Below, piece after piece: positions 38,263 through 47,523 of a stretch of 64,000 bases of DNA. The translations under genes and the position numbers were made by a program. The DNA is from an uncultured Erythrobacter sp. (GTDB taxonomy: Bacteria; Pseudomonadota; Alphaproteobacteria; Sphingomonadales; Sphingomonadaceae). Numbering within the stretch: position 1 is the first letter of the stretch; every line of letters begins with the position of its first letter. The stretch lies in the NCBI GenBank assembly GCA_947503155.1, contig CANNCL010000002.1, positions 434,001-498,000 of the forward strand, given 5' to 3'. The notes below the pieces were generated by a model. The model saw only the letters and a program-made list of their open reading frames with translations. It made no database searches and was not told the origin of the DNA.

Positions 38263-38684
38263 GCCGAGGTGCCGCCTTGATCAGGGGCGAGACTATCCAC
38301 AGGTTTTGCCGGGTTTTGAACAGGGTTATGCACCGGTTTATCGACTGGCTTATCCACTGGCTTATCCACTGGCCCATTGGCAGCGTCGAGCCGCCCGCCG
38401 CCCGCCGGCTCGTGCCGTTGAGCCAGAGCGTTGGATTTGATCGACGCCTCAAGGCTGCGGATGCGGCGATCGAGGCTCCATTTAACGCCTCTGTGATACA
38501 ACCATGCCGGGATCGCGCCGAGTAGCCAGAAAACCAACGCGATAATGCCGACCGGCCAATCGAAGCCAATCGGGTTTTCCGAAGGCCAGATTTTGACGCG
38601 CTGCGGCTCGCCAAAATTGGTCAACACAAACATGACGACGAAAGCGGTCAGTACGACCCAAACTATGGTGCGGACGATCTGCAC
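38259..38684 (-). CDS. LapA-domain (DUF1049) inner-membrane protein
   Basis: A 141-residue protein with two membrane helices (about residues 5-21 and 46-62) flanking a short polar loop with PQRVKIWP, followed by a coiled-coil-like cytosolic segment (RRIRSLEASIKSNALAQRH); this is the layout of LapA/YciS proteins, which in E. coli act with LapB in controlling lipopolysaccharide synthesis. The C-terminal tail contains KPVDKPVDKPVHNPVQNP, encoded by a 12-bp tandem repeat. It starts with GTG at 38684, preceded by AAGAGG. It is coupled to pyrF downstream. Confidence 0.8.
   Translation of the reverse strand: MQIVRTIVWVVLTAFVVMFVLTNFGEPQRVKIWPSENPIGFDWPVGIIALVFWLLGAIPAWLYHRGVKWSLDRRIRSLEASIKSNALAQRHEPAGGGRLDAANGPVDKPVDKPVDKPVHNPVQNPAKPVDSLAPDQGGTSA
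38326..38373. repeat. 12-bp tandem array with DnaA-box-like units
   Basis: Four units with exact 12-bp spacing start at 38326, 38338, 38350 and 38362: TTATGCACCGGT, TTATCGACTGGC, TTATCCACTGGC, TTATCCACTGGC. The first nine bases of the last two differ from the DnaA consensus TTATCCACA only at the final position. A further close match, CTATCCACA, lies at 38293-38301. The array encodes the Lys-Pro-Val-Asp repeats of the LapA-like protein tail. Confidence 0.85.
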
Positions 38685-38775
38685 GTTACATCAACCTCTT
38701 TTCGTAGCGATCTTCTGCCTGAATCCTAGGGTATTTCGCCGCTAAGTCTAGCCAGACGGGCCGGCTGGAACACAA

Positions 38776-40086
38776 TCACCCAAAAACGCGGGCGAAAATC
38801 GTATCGACCTGTTTGAAGTGATATTCGAGGTCGAATTTCTCCTCCAGCTGAGCATGAGAGAGCGCGGCGGTGACTTCTTCGTCGCCCTTCAGCAGATCGA
38901 GCAGCGACATTGCGCCGTTTGATTCCCACACTTTCATCGCGTTACGCTGCACCAGCCGATACGCATCTTCGCGGCTAACACCGGCCTGTGTCAGCGCCAG
39001 CAAGACACGCTGAGAATGGACCAGTCCGCCCATCGCATCGAGATTCTTCTGCATCCGCTCAGGATAGATCAGCAGTTTTTCGACCACACCGGTTAGGCGG
39101 GCCAATGCAAAATCTAGCGTGATCGTCGCATCGGGTCCGATGAAACGCTCTACTGACGAATGCGAGATATCGCGTTCATGCCACAGCGCCACGTTTTCCA
39201 GCGCAGGCATCGCATAGCCGCGGATCATGCGCGCTTGGCCGGTCAGGTTTTCGGTGAGGATCGGGTTGCGCTTATGCGGCATCGCGCTTGATCCCTTTTG
39301 GCCGGGAGAGAAATATTCCTCAGCCTCCAAAACTTCGGTGCGTTGCAAATGGCGAACTTCAACCGCAAGCCGCTCGATTGATCCGGCGATCACCGCGAGG
39401 GTTGAAAAATACATTGCGTGACGGTCACGCGGGATGACCTGCGTGCTCACAGGTTCCGGGATCAGGCCCAGCTTGTCCGCGACATAGGCTTCGACTTCGG
39501 GGTCGATATTGGCGAAGGTTCCGACCGCACCGGATACGGCGCAAGTGGCGATTTCCTTGCGCGCGGCGGTCAAACGATCCCGGCAGCGATCAAATTCGGC
39601 GTAAGCTTGCGCCAGTTTCAGTCCGAACGTCACCGGTTCCGCATGAATACCGTGGCTGCGCCCGATTGTTGGCGTGTATTTGTGTTCTTCGGCGCGGGTT
39701 TTGATCGCAGCACACAGCGCGTCCAAATCGTCCATCAAAATGTCGCTCGCGCGCGCCAATTGCACGGCCAATGTTGTGTCGAGCACGTCGGAAGAGGTCA
39801 TCCCTTGGTGCATGAAGCGGGCCTCATCACCCACTTGTTCTGCCACCCAAGTCAGGAATGCGATCACGTCATGTTTGGTCACCGCCTCAATCGCGTCGAT
39901 GGCCTCCACATCGATCTTTGGGTTCGTCGCCCACCAATCCCACAATGCTTTGCCAGCAGAAACCGGGACGACGCCCATCTCACCAAGCTTTTGCGTCGCA
40001 TGGGCTTCTATCTCGAACCAGATGCGGAATTTGGCTTCGGGCTCCCACAAAGCGGACATTGCGGGGCGGGAATAACGCGGGACCAT
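38776..40086 (-). CDS. purB: Adenylosuccinate lyase
   Basis: PurB removes fumarate at two steps of purine synthesis (SAICAR to AICAR and adenylosuccinate to AMP). The 436-residue protein belongs to the fumarase/aspartase superfamily with the signature GSSAMPHKRNPI (flexible catalytic loop), TSSDVLDTTLAVQL, and GRSHGIHAEPVTFGLKL containing the catalytic His. MVPRYSRPAM is the common alphaproteobacterial N-terminus. It stands alone, divergent from the DoxX-NDH-2 gene with a 243-base gap. Confidence 0.97.
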   Translation of the reverse strand: MVPRYSRPAMSALWEPEAKFRIWFEIEAHATQKLGEMGVVPVSAGKALWDWWATNPKIDVEAIDAIEAVTKHDVIAFLTWVAEQVGDEARFMHQGMTSSDVLDTTLAVQLARASDILMDDLDALCAAIKTRAEEHKYTPTIGRSHGIHAEPVTFGLKLAQAYAEFDRCRDRLTAARKEIATCAVSGAVGTFANIDPEVEAYVADKLGLIPEPVSTQVIPRDRHAMYFSTLAVIAGSIERLAVEVRHLQRTEVLEAEEYFSPGQKGSSAMPHKRNPILTENLTGQARMIRGYAMPALENVALWHERDISHSSVERFIGPDATITLDFALARLTGVVEKLLIYPERMQKNLDAMGGLVHSQRVLLALTQAGVSREDAYRLVQRNAMKVWESNGAMSLLDLLKGDEEVTAALSHAQLEEKFDLEYHFKQVDTIFARVFG

Positions 40087-40329
40087 GGCGGGTGATCTTT
40101 CTTGCAGGCTTGTGGACGGACAGTTGGACAGACAATGTGCAATTTCTTCGCTGCGCGGCTATTCCGGCAGAGCGCGCTTGGCAATAGGTCTTTGGGGGAG
40201 AGGCCAAGCATGTGGGGGGCTTTCCACGTAAAATTCCCATTTGATCGTCTCCTCCAACATTTTCGGCCCGTGGCTGCTGTGTAACCAGAATTGCGAAAGC
40301 CCCGAATAGGCGGGCAGGAGGAACAATCT

Positions 40330-42546
40330 ATGTCCAATGGATCGCAAGCTGGCGAGCAGGCACTCGCTGCGCCTGAGCACTATGAAAAATTGCAAGAGGA
40401 ACGCTATCCGCCGTTTGTGCGGGTGACGTTGCGGCGTTGGTCGAAATGGTATCTCGACGGGACGGAGAAGTTCTGGCCGTTCACCGATGTGATTATCCGG
40501 TTCTTTATCGGCATGTGGTTTTTGCGATCTGGATTGGTCAAAGCGGCCGATTGGGAAACCGCGGTATTCCTTGCCGCGAATGAATATCCGGTCAGCTGGA
40601 TGGATCCGGTCACCGCGGCGACCACCGGATTGGCGATTGAATTGATCGGGCCAGTTCTGCTCATTTTGGGATTCTTCACCCGCCCTGCCGCGTTGGCGAT
40701 GGCGGCGCTGACGATCATTTCCCAAGCGGTTTATGTTCCGACCACCACCAATCTGATCGTGGGCGCGATGCTGGTTTGGTATGTGTTTCACGGGCCGGGC
40801 GCATTGTCGCTGGACCGGGTGTTGGCGTCTGGATTGAAGTCGAGCGCTTTGCCGCTCGCACGGCCAACAATCATCGCATGGGATTGGCTGCGCGCGCATA
40901 TCGCGCCGATAATTATGGCTCTGATCCGAATTTGGATGGGCGTGACGCTGCTTGTCTATGCCGGCGTGATGGAGCCGCCAATTGCGGTTCAAACATGGTT
41001 GCCGACGACGATCTTTGTCGGTTTTCCGGCATGGCTGGCGATAATTTCATCGGTGTTTTTCTTCACCGGATTTGGCGCTGTGATTGTCTCTTACGGTCTG
41101 TTTTTCCTGATCGCGTTGTTCATGCTGGCGGGCGCGCATCCCAATGTGACCCTGTTCCCGTTCCTGTTCCTGTCGCTTTATGAAGCGCGCGGGGCCGGGG
41201 TGTTCTCTGTTGACCGGGCGATCTTAAGCTGGATGGAGAAGAACATCCTGTTCGACCGCGAATATGCCGATATTCCCGATCGCTGGCCGCATATTGCTGT
41301 GGTGGGCGCCGGGTTTGGCGGATTGGCCGCGGTTGAGAAATTGAAACGTTTGCCGGTGCGCATCACTCTGATTGATAAGCGCAATTATCACCTGTTTCAG
41401 CCGCTTCTCTATCAAATTGCCACGGCAACTTTGAACCCGTCTGATATCGCCACCCCAATCCGCAGCCTGTTTAAAGGCGACGGCAATGTGCGCGTGTTGA
41501 AAGGCGAAGTTTCGGGCATTGATGCGCAGGCTAAGACGGTCAGCTATGGTGATGATCAGACGCTTTCTTATGACAAGTTGGTGTTAGCAACCGGCGCGAC
41601 CCACAGCTATTTTGGGCGCGACGAATGGGGGCCATACGCTCCGGGATTAAAGACCATCGAAGACGGCGTTGCGGTTCGCGCTTCGATCCTCAACGCTTTT
41701 GAAGAGGCCGAGGCATCCGGCGATCCAGAGCGGATCGAACGGTTGCTGACATTCGTTATTGTGGGCGCGGGGCCAACCGGTGTGGAGCTTGCCGGCGCGA
41801 TTGCGGAGCTTGCCAAAGTCAGCGTTGAGCGGGAATTTCGCACAATTGACCCGGCCAGCGCGCGGGTGATTCTGGTTCAGTCCGGGCCGCGCATTCTGCC
41901 CGCTTTCCCAGAGGAACTGTCCGCGAAAGCGGCACAATCGCTTGAAAAGCTGGGCGTTGAAATTCGCACGGGCGGGCGCGTCACTGACATCGCTCAGACG
42001 CATGTTCAAATCGGTGATGACACGCGGATTGATACCGAAACCGTGTTGTGGGCGGCCGGTGTTGCGGCATCGCCCGCCGCCAAATGGCTCGGCGCAGCTG
42101 CGGACCGGGCGGGCCGGGTCGAGGTCAATGGATTGATGCGCGTCATCGGCGCAGATGGTGAACCGATCCCCAGCATTTTCGCAATTGGTGATACCGCAGG
42201 CAGCAATGCGTGGGACGGCAAACCGGTTCCCGGCCTTGCCCCAGCGGCCAAGCAAGCGGGCGCTTATGTTAGCAAAGTCGTCGAGGCAGAATTGCTGAAC
42301 AAAGAATGCCCCGGACCATTCGCCTATAAACACCAAGGCAGCCTGGCGACGATTGGCCGCAAATCGGCGGTGGCGGATTTTGGAGCCGTCAAAATGTCGG
42401 GTGCGGGCGCGTGGTGGCTATGGGGCTTGGTCCATGTCGGGTTCCTTACCGGAGCGCGCAATCGTGTGACGGTGGCGATCAATTGGGCATGGAATTTCTT
42501 TGCGCAGCATTCCGGCGTGCGGCTGATTACGGAAAAGCAGGTCTAG
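40330..42546 (+). CDS. Fusion of two DoxX-like membrane domains with a type II NADH dehydrogenase-like flavoprotein
   Basis: One 738-residue polypeptide. Residues about 40-300 contain roughly eight hydrophobic segments arranged as two DoxX-like units: IIRFFIGMWFLRSGLVKAAD...IELIGPVLLILGFFTRPAALAM and LIRIWMGVTLLVYAGVM...FVGFPAWLAIISSVFFFTG. From residue 321 a pyridine-nucleotide-disulfide oxidoreductase of the NDH-2 type follows: IAVVGAGFGGLAAVEKL (FAD), DKRNYHLFQPLLYQIATA (the NDH-2 hallmark), VIVGAGPTGVELAG (NADH) and FAIGDTA. It may pass electrons from NADH to quinone through a membrane partner in the same chain. The ATG at 40330 has an AGGAGG site. Confidence 0.85.
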   Translation: MSNGSQAGEQALAAPEHYEKLQEERYPPFVRVTLRRWSKWYLDGTEKFWPFTDVIIRFFIGMWFLRSGLVKAADWETAVFLAANEYPVSWMDPVTAATTGLAIELIGPVLLILGFFTRPAALAMAALTIISQAVYVPTTTNLIVGAMLVWYVFHGPGALSLDRVLASGLKSSALPLARPTIIAWDWLRAHIAPIIMALIRIWMGVTLLVYAGVMEPPIAVQTWLPTTIFVGFPAWLAIISSVFFFTGFGAVIVSYGLFFLIALFMLAGAHPNVTLFPFLFLSLYEARGAGVFSVDRAILSWMEKNILFDREYADIPDRWPHIAVVGAGFGGLAAVEKLKRLPVRITLIDKRNYHLFQPLLYQIATATLNPSDIATPIRSLFKGDGNVRVLKGEVSGIDAQAKTVSYGDDQTLSYDKLVLATGATHSYFGRDEWGPYAPGLKTIEDGVAVRASILNAFEEAEASGDPERIERLLTFVIVGAGPTGVELAGAIAELAKVSVEREFRTIDPASARVILVQSGPRILPAFPEELSAKAAQSLEKLGVEIRTGGRVTDIAQTHVQIGDDTRIDTETVLWAAGVAASPAAKWLGAAADRAGRVEVNGLMRVIGADGEPIPSIFAIGDTAGSNAWDGKPVPGLAPAAKQAGAYVSKVVEAELLNKECPGPFAYKHQGSLATIGRKSAVADFGAVKMSGAGAWWLWGLVHVGFLTGARNRVTVAINWAWNFFAQHSGVRLITEKQV

Positions 42547-42568
42547 CCAGCGAGTTGGGATCAGGAGC

Positions 42569-43375
42569 CTAAATTAGGCCCTTTGCGCGCAGGCTGACAT
42601 GCCCCTCGCGCCCGATGATGACGTGGTCATGCAATGTCACGCCGAGCAATCGCCCGGCCTCAGCGATTTTCTGCGTGATCTGGATATCGGCTCGGCTGGG
42701 CTCAGGATTGCCGCTGGGATGATTGTGAACGAGGATAAGCGCTGACGCGCCGACATCCATCGCTTTGCGGATCACTTCGCGCGGGTGGATCGCGGCTTCG
42801 TCGATAGAGCCATCGCCGACATGGTGATCGTCGATCAGGCGGTTTTTCCCATCAAGATACAGCACCCGCACCCGCTCCACCGTCAGATGCGCCATGTCGA
42901 TGGATAGGTAATCAATCAGGCCCTTCCAGCTGCCCAATAGTGGCTTTGCCGCCACTTCGCTGCGCGCCATGCGCCGGGCGGCAATGGCGACGCTTTTCAA
43001 TGCAGCGGCGCTGGTTTCGCCGACGCCGCTGACCTGCCGTAGCGCCGCCGGACTTGCGTTCAAAACACCAGCAAGCGATCCGAACCGCGCCAAGAGCGCC
43101 TTTGCCACCGGTTTTGTGTCGCCCTGTTTGATCGCAGCGAACAACAGATATTCGAGCACTTCGTAATCTGCGAGCGCCTCTGCGCCGCCTTTCAGTAAGC
43201 GTTCGCGCAGTCTGGAACGGTGCCCTTTTCCGGCGGCTTTGCTGGAATCAGACGCGGGCACGCTTTTCGGATCAGCATCGCCGCCGAAATCGAAACCGTC
43301 TGTCGATGTCTCTTCAGATTGTGGCAATCTGCGCCTCACCACTGATTTGTGGGGACACTTCCCCGCAAACCACAT
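42569..43375 (-). CDS. radC: RadC/JAB-domain DNA repair-associated protein
   Basis: A 268-residue RadC-family protein. The C-terminal JAMM motif is intact (catalytic Glu in the upstream segment, then LILVHNHPSGNPEPSRAD). The helix-hairpin-helix part LRQVSGVGETSAAALK lies in the middle. The biochemical role of RadC is disputed. The protein has an N-terminal extension of about 45 residues rich in Ser, Asp and Lys compared with the usual 225 residues; GTG codons at 43342 and 43339 are alternative starts. The start lies only 28 bases from that of the divergent ydbH. Confidence 0.9.
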   Translation of the reverse strand: MWFAGKCPHKSVVRRRLPQSEETSTDGFDFGGDADPKSVPASDSSKAAGKGHRSRLRERLLKGGAEALADYEVLEYLLFAAIKQGDTKPVAKALLARFGSLAGVLNASPAALRQVSGVGETSAAALKSVAIAARRMARSEVAAKPLLGSWKGLIDYLSIDMAHLTVERVRVLYLDGKNRLIDDHHVGDGSIDEAAIHPREVIRKAMDVGASALILVHNHPSGNPEPSRADIQITQKIAEAGRLLGVTLHDHVIIGREGHVSLRAKGLI

Positions 43376-43403
43376 TGCCTTTGACCGGCGATCCGCGCAA
43401 GTG

Positions 43404-46400
43404 ATGAGGACAATGGCACAAGCCGAAACTCAACCTGACGACCATTCTCAAGCCGGTGAGGCCGCTCCTATGCGCGGGCTTTCTCGCGGGATGTGGCCGT
43501 CCAAGTGGCGTTGGCGCTTTAGCCTGATTGTGCTTGGCATTGTGCTGCTGGGTTTTGCTGCTGCTTGGTTCAGCCGCGAACAGATTGCGGGCAATCTCAT
43601 CGACGATGCGATCACGCAAAGCGGCCTTGAGGCGAGCTATGAAATAGAATCGATCGGAACTCAGCGGCAAATTTTACGCAATCTGGTGATCGGCGATCCC
43701 GCCGCACCAGACCTGACCGCAGAGCGGGTTATTGTGGGCATCGAATATCAGTTTGGCTCGGCGCAAGTGGGGCAGATAGAGGTCATCAAACCGCGCCTTT
43801 ACGGCAGTTTTCGCGAAGGCACGCTGAGTTTTGGATCGCTTGATCCGCTGCTATTTGCGGAAAGCGACGAGCCCGCAGCATTGCCAGAATTTGATGTGAA
43901 GATCGTGGATGGCCGCGCGCAGATTGACAGCGATTACGGGATGATCGGGGTAAAGCTTGATGGGGAGGGGCCGCTTGACGATGGCTTTGCAGGCAAAATC
44001 GCCGCGACTGCGCCGGGCGCGGGCTTTGAGGGGTGCTCTGCCCAAACCGCCACACTTTACGGCGATCTCAGCACTGCCGGCGGAGAGCCGCGCTTTGCAG
44101 GGCCGGTTCGGCTGCGCGATGTCAATTGCAGCGGCGCGCAGGTCGGGTCCGCCGATATCACGGCAAACCTTACGCTGTCCGATGATTTTGCATCGCTAGA
44201 CGGGGCATTTGATTTTGCTTCAGAGCGGCTTTCCTACGGGGATTCGTCGTTTGCCGATCTGAACGGCAATTCTGATCTCACCTGGGCCTTTGGCGGGGCA
44301 GGGGATGACGGCGGCAGCCTGACGCTGCGTCACGATCTGGAGGCCAGTGAGGCGAGCGGACCGATGGTTGGGTTGGGCACATTTTCGGCAGATGGGATAT
44401 TGCGGGCCAGCGGCGATTTTGAGCAACTCAATTGGGATGTCGATATCGCCGGAGAGGACGCCGCGCTCAATTTGAATGAGGGAAATGCGCTGTCCGAACT
44501 GCGCACCGCGACATCTGGCACTTTGTTCGAAGCGTTGATCGGCAAGTTTGAAACCGGGCTCTCGCGTTCCATGAATGGCGGGCGATTGGCAGCCGATCTG
44601 ACGCTGCGGATCGATGGCGGCACGACCAATGTAATTGTCCCCGAAGCGCGCCTGCGCGGTGCCAGCGGAGAAACATTGCTGGCATTGTCGCGGGTTAGCT
44701 ATTCCAGCCGGGGTGAGCGTCTTTCTGGCAATATCCTAACCGGCGGCGCTGATCTGCCGCGCATTAACGGGCGGATGGAGCAAAGCGGCAGCGGTGATCT
44801 CGCCCTGCGGTTTACGATGGCGGAATATCGCGCGGGCGCAGATGCGCTGGCGATCCCGCGGTTAGAGGTGCGTCAAGACCGGCGCGGGCGGGTGAGTTTT
44901 AACGGCCAAGTGCGGGCCGATGGCGCGATCCCCGGCGGGACGGTGCGCTCGCTCGAATTGCCGGTGGAGGGCAGCTGGTCCAGCGATGCGGGTTTAGCGA
45001 TAGGCCGCCGCTGCACAGAAGTCCGCATAGCCGGCCTGACCTATTCTGAGCTGACTTTGCAGGAACGCCGATTGTCTTTTTGTCCGGCTGATGGCGGCGC
45101 GATGATCACTTACCGGGATGCGTTAAATGTGAATATTGCGGCGGATGATTTGCGGCTTGTGGGCGCATTGGGCGAAACTCCTGCAATTATCGAAGCAGCC
45201 CGCGCCGTCGTGCGTTATCCGGGGCCGTTCGAAATCGCCGGTCTAACCGCGCAGCTTGGCGCAGATGACAGCGCCGTGCGTGTCTCGGTCAAATCTCTCG
45301 AAGGCGGGATCGGAGATGAGATTGGCGGAAGCTTCTCTGGCGGAACCGCTGCGATGGATGTCGTGCCGCTCGATCTATCGGGGCTAGGCGGGATTTGGAC
45401 CTATGAAGACAGCGTTCTGCGGATCGCAGATGCATCCTTTATCCTGACAGAGCGGACCGGGGCAGGGCTTGCGCCAGAGGCACGGTTCGAACCGCTCTTT
45501 GCTCAGGATGCGGCGTTGATATTCGAAGAGGGACGCATCACCGCAGATGCCGATTTGCGCAGCCCAGCATCGGGCACGCTGGTTACGTCTGTCGCCATCG
45601 CGCATGACCTATCCAGCGGGCAGGGACAGGCTGACATCGCGGTTCCGGGCATAACATTCGGTGACAATTTCCAGCCCAGCGACCTTAGCACCTTAGCCAG
45701 AGGCGTGATCGCATTGGCAGAAGGGACCGTGACCGGCGAAGGGGTGATCAACTGGAACGGGGACGATATTGAAAGTTCTGGCACATTCCGCACCGATGAT
45801 TTCGATTTTGCCGCCGCCTTTGGCCCCGTGCGCGGGGTGCGCGGGGAGATTGAGTTTACGGATCTGGTGGCGCTCACCACCGCGCCTTCGCAAGTGGTGG
45901 AGATTGGCTCGGTCAATCCCGGTGTAGAGGCGCTGGGCGGGCGCATCACCTATTCGATGACGGGCGGTGAGGTCATCACTGTAGAGGGCGGACGCTGGCC
46001 GTTTATGGGCGGGGAATTGATCCTGAGGCCCACGACGTTGATCTATGGCGGCAAAGGCGGGCAGCGTTACACATTTGAGATTGTTGGTTTGGATGCGGCG
46101 GTGTTTGTGGCTCAGATGGAGCTGAGCAATCTCGGCGCAACGGGTATCTTTGACGGGACCATCCCGATCCATTTCGATGCGCTGGGCAATGGTTCGATCA
46201 ATGGCGGCTTGCTGATATCGCGCGCGCCGGGCGGCAATGTCGCCTATGTCGGAGAACTGACATATGAAGACATGGGCGTGATGGCGAATTACGCGTTTCA
46301 AACGCTGCGCTCGCTCGATTACCGCCAGATGAGTATCGAGCTGAACGGCGATCTTGCTGGCGAAATCCTGACCAATTTCAACATTGACGGTGTGCGCCAA

Positions 46401-46712
46401 GGCGACGGCACGAGCCAGAATTTCATCACCCGCGAAATCGCGAAATTGCCGATCCGGTTTAAAATCAATGTGCGTTCGGACAATTTCTATCTGCTCGCCA
46501 CGATTGTGCGCGGATTGTTTGACCCGACCGTGTTCGGCAATCCGATCGATCAAGGGTTGTTGCAGGTGCAAGGCGGGGCCTTTGTGCCGCGCGGCTCGGC
46601 TGAACCGGCGCCACCTTCTTCTCCTGCGCCCGAAACCCCTCAAGAAACTGCTGATGTACAACGGCGCGATGAACCCGCCGTTCAACCTCCAGAAAGCGAT
46701 GACCTGCCATGA
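43404..46712 (+). CDS. ydbH: YdbH-family intermembrane phospholipid transport bridge protein
   Basis: A 1,102-residue AsmA-like protein. One N-terminal membrane anchor (residues 37-56, WRWRFSLIVLGIVLLGFAAA) is followed by a long beta-rich periplasmic region with repeated glycine/aspartate turns, and the C-terminal domain (VRGVRGEIEFTDL, VIPIHFDALGNGSI-like, RSLDYRQMSIELNGDLAGEIL) corresponds to the dicarboxylate-transport/YdbH domain. In E. coli, YdbH with the lipoprotein YnbE forms a tunnel moving phospholipids to the outer membrane. It is longer than the E. coli protein (about 880 aa). ynbE and ydbL follow directly, which makes the call strong. ATG 43404 or 43413 are both possible. Confidence 0.9.
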   Translation: MRTMAQAETQPDDHSQAGEAAPMRGLSRGMWPSKWRWRFSLIVLGIVLLGFAAAWFSREQIAGNLIDDAITQSGLEASYEIESIGTQRQILRNLVIGDPAAPDLTAERVIVGIEYQFGSAQVGQIEVIKPRLYGSFREGTLSFGSLDPLLFAESDEPAALPEFDVKIVDGRAQIDSDYGMIGVKLDGEGPLDDGFAGKIAATAPGAGFEGCSAQTATLYGDLSTAGGEPRFAGPVRLRDVNCSGAQVGSADITANLTLSDDFASLDGAFDFASERLSYGDSSFADLNGNSDLTWAFGGAGDDGGSLTLRHDLEASEASGPMVGLGTFSADGILRASGDFEQLNWDVDIAGEDAALNLNEGNALSELRTATSGTLFEALIGKFETGLSRSMNGGRLAADLTLRIDGGTTNVIVPEARLRGASGETLLALSRVSYSSRGERLSGNILTGGADLPRINGRMEQSGSGDLALRFTMAEYRAGADALAIPRLEVRQDRRGRVSFNGQVRADGAIPGGTVRSLELPVEGSWSSDAGLAIGRRCTEVRIAGLTYSELTLQERRLSFCPADGGAMITYRDALNVNIAADDLRLVGALGETPAIIEAARAVVRYPGPFEIAGLTAQLGADDSAVRVSVKSLEGGIGDEIGGSFSGGTAAMDVVPLDLSGLGGIWTYEDSVLRIADASFILTERTGAGLAPEARFEPLFAQDAALIFEEGRITADADLRSPASGTLVTSVAIAHDLSSGQGQADIAVPGITFGDNFQPSDLSTLARGVIALAEGTVTGEGVINWNGDDIESSGTFRTDDFDFAAAFGPVRGVRGEIEFTDLVALTTAPSQVVEIGSVNPGVEALGGRITYSMTGGEVITVEGGRWPFMGGELILRPTTLIYGGKGGQRYTFEIVGLDAAVFVAQMELSNLGATGIFDGTIPIHFDALGNGSINGGLLISRAPGGNVAYVGELTYEDMGVMANYAFQTLRSLDYRQMSIELNGDLAGEILTNFNIDGVRQGDGTSQNFITREIAKLPIRFKINVRSDNFYLLATIVRGLFDPTVFGNPIDQGLLQVQGGAFVPRGSAEPAPPSSPAPETPQETADVQRRDEPAVQPPESDDLP

Positions 46713-46780
46713 CAGAGTTGAATTTGACGCAAATTTGCGCCGCTGCCACAAATGACAAGAATTTAGGCCGGGGGCGCGAA

Positions 46781-46969
46781 GTGAAAAGATTTTGGGCGAA
46801 AGCCGGAATGTTGATGATGGGGGCAGTGATGGTCCCCGGGTGCATAAATATCGCGGCACCAGAGGAGCCGATTGTTATTCAGCTCGACATCAATATCCGC
46901 GCTGAGGTGCTTTACCGGTTGGCCGAAGACGCCAGCAACACGATTGATGAAAATGCGGATATCTTTTGA
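46781..46969 (+). CDS. ynbE: YnbE-like outer-membrane lipoprotein
   Basis: A 62-residue lipoprotein: signal MKRFWAKAGMLMMGAVMVPGC with a lipobox (VPGC), then INIAAPEEPIVIQLDINIRAEV and a C-terminal ENADIF. The APxEPI core and the terminal Asp-Ile/Leu-Phe resemble E. coli YnbE (61 aa), which pairs with the C-terminus of YdbH. I chose the GTG at 46781 (GGGGGCG in front); an ATG at 46709 overlapping the ydbH stop is in frame, but it would place 24 polar residues before the signal peptide. Confidence 0.85.
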   Translation: MKRFWAKAGMLMMGAVMVPGCINIAAPEEPIVIQLDINIRAEVLYRLAEDASNTIDENADIF

Positions 46970-47014
46970 TCCGCGAGATTTCGGCCTTTCCCTAAGGCCC
47001 CTAGGAACGAGACT

Positions 47015-47410
47015 ATGACGAATATCCGCACAACTTTGCTGGCCGCTGCCGCAGGATTGGTCGCTATCACCAGCTTCGCCGCGCCCGCTCAGGCGCAGCG
47101 CGATCCCGCCTATGCCGCCGCGCGCGCCAATGGCAGTATTGGCGAACAAACCGATGGCTATATCGGCATTGTCGGCACAGCGACCGCCGCGCTGCAGGAT
47201 ATGGTCAACGACATCAATATCCGCCGCCGCGCGGTTTACACGCAGAGATCGCAGCAGGCTCAGAACCGCTCCACCATCGAGGAATATGCATTAACCGCCG
47301 GTTGTCAGGCGATTCTGCGCACAGTTCCCGGGGAAAAGTATCAGGCCCCTGATGGATCGTGGCAAACGCGCACTACGGCTGAGCCGCAGCGGCTGGCGAT
47401 CTGTCCGTAA
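47015..47410 (+). CDS. ydbL: YdbL-family (DUF1318) periplasmic protein
   Basis: A 131-residue exported protein with a Sec signal (AAAGLVAITSFAAPAQA, cleavage near residue 28). The mature protein RDPAYAAARANGSIGEQTDGYIGIV, followed by INIRRRAVYTQRSQQ and IEEYALTAGCQAI, is the DUF1318/YdbL pattern. In E. coli YdbL modulates the YdbH-YnbE bridge, apparently as a chaperone or regulator. The order ydbH-ynbE-ydbL is the same as in enterobacteria. An AGGAACGAG site precedes the ATG. Confidence 0.93.
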   Translation: MTNIRTTLLAAAAGLVAITSFAAPAQAQRDPAYAAARANGSIGEQTDGYIGIVGTATAALQDMVNDINIRRRAVYTQRSQQAQNRSTIEEYALTAGCQAILRTVPGEKYQAPDGSWQTRTTAEPQRLAICP

Positions 47411-47523
47411 GGCAAAACCCCACCTACTATTGTTGACTTGAGTTTTGCCCTCTTCTAAGGGGCAGGCGCCCTCGGCGGGCACCTTTATGCTATGTGCCTA
47501 GCAACCCCTCATAGGAAGCATGC

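Noticed and set aside
45693..46859. A 388-residue open frame on the - strand opposite the end of ydbH and ynbE.
   Set aside because: It crosses two clearly conserved genes and has no start context or domain of its own.
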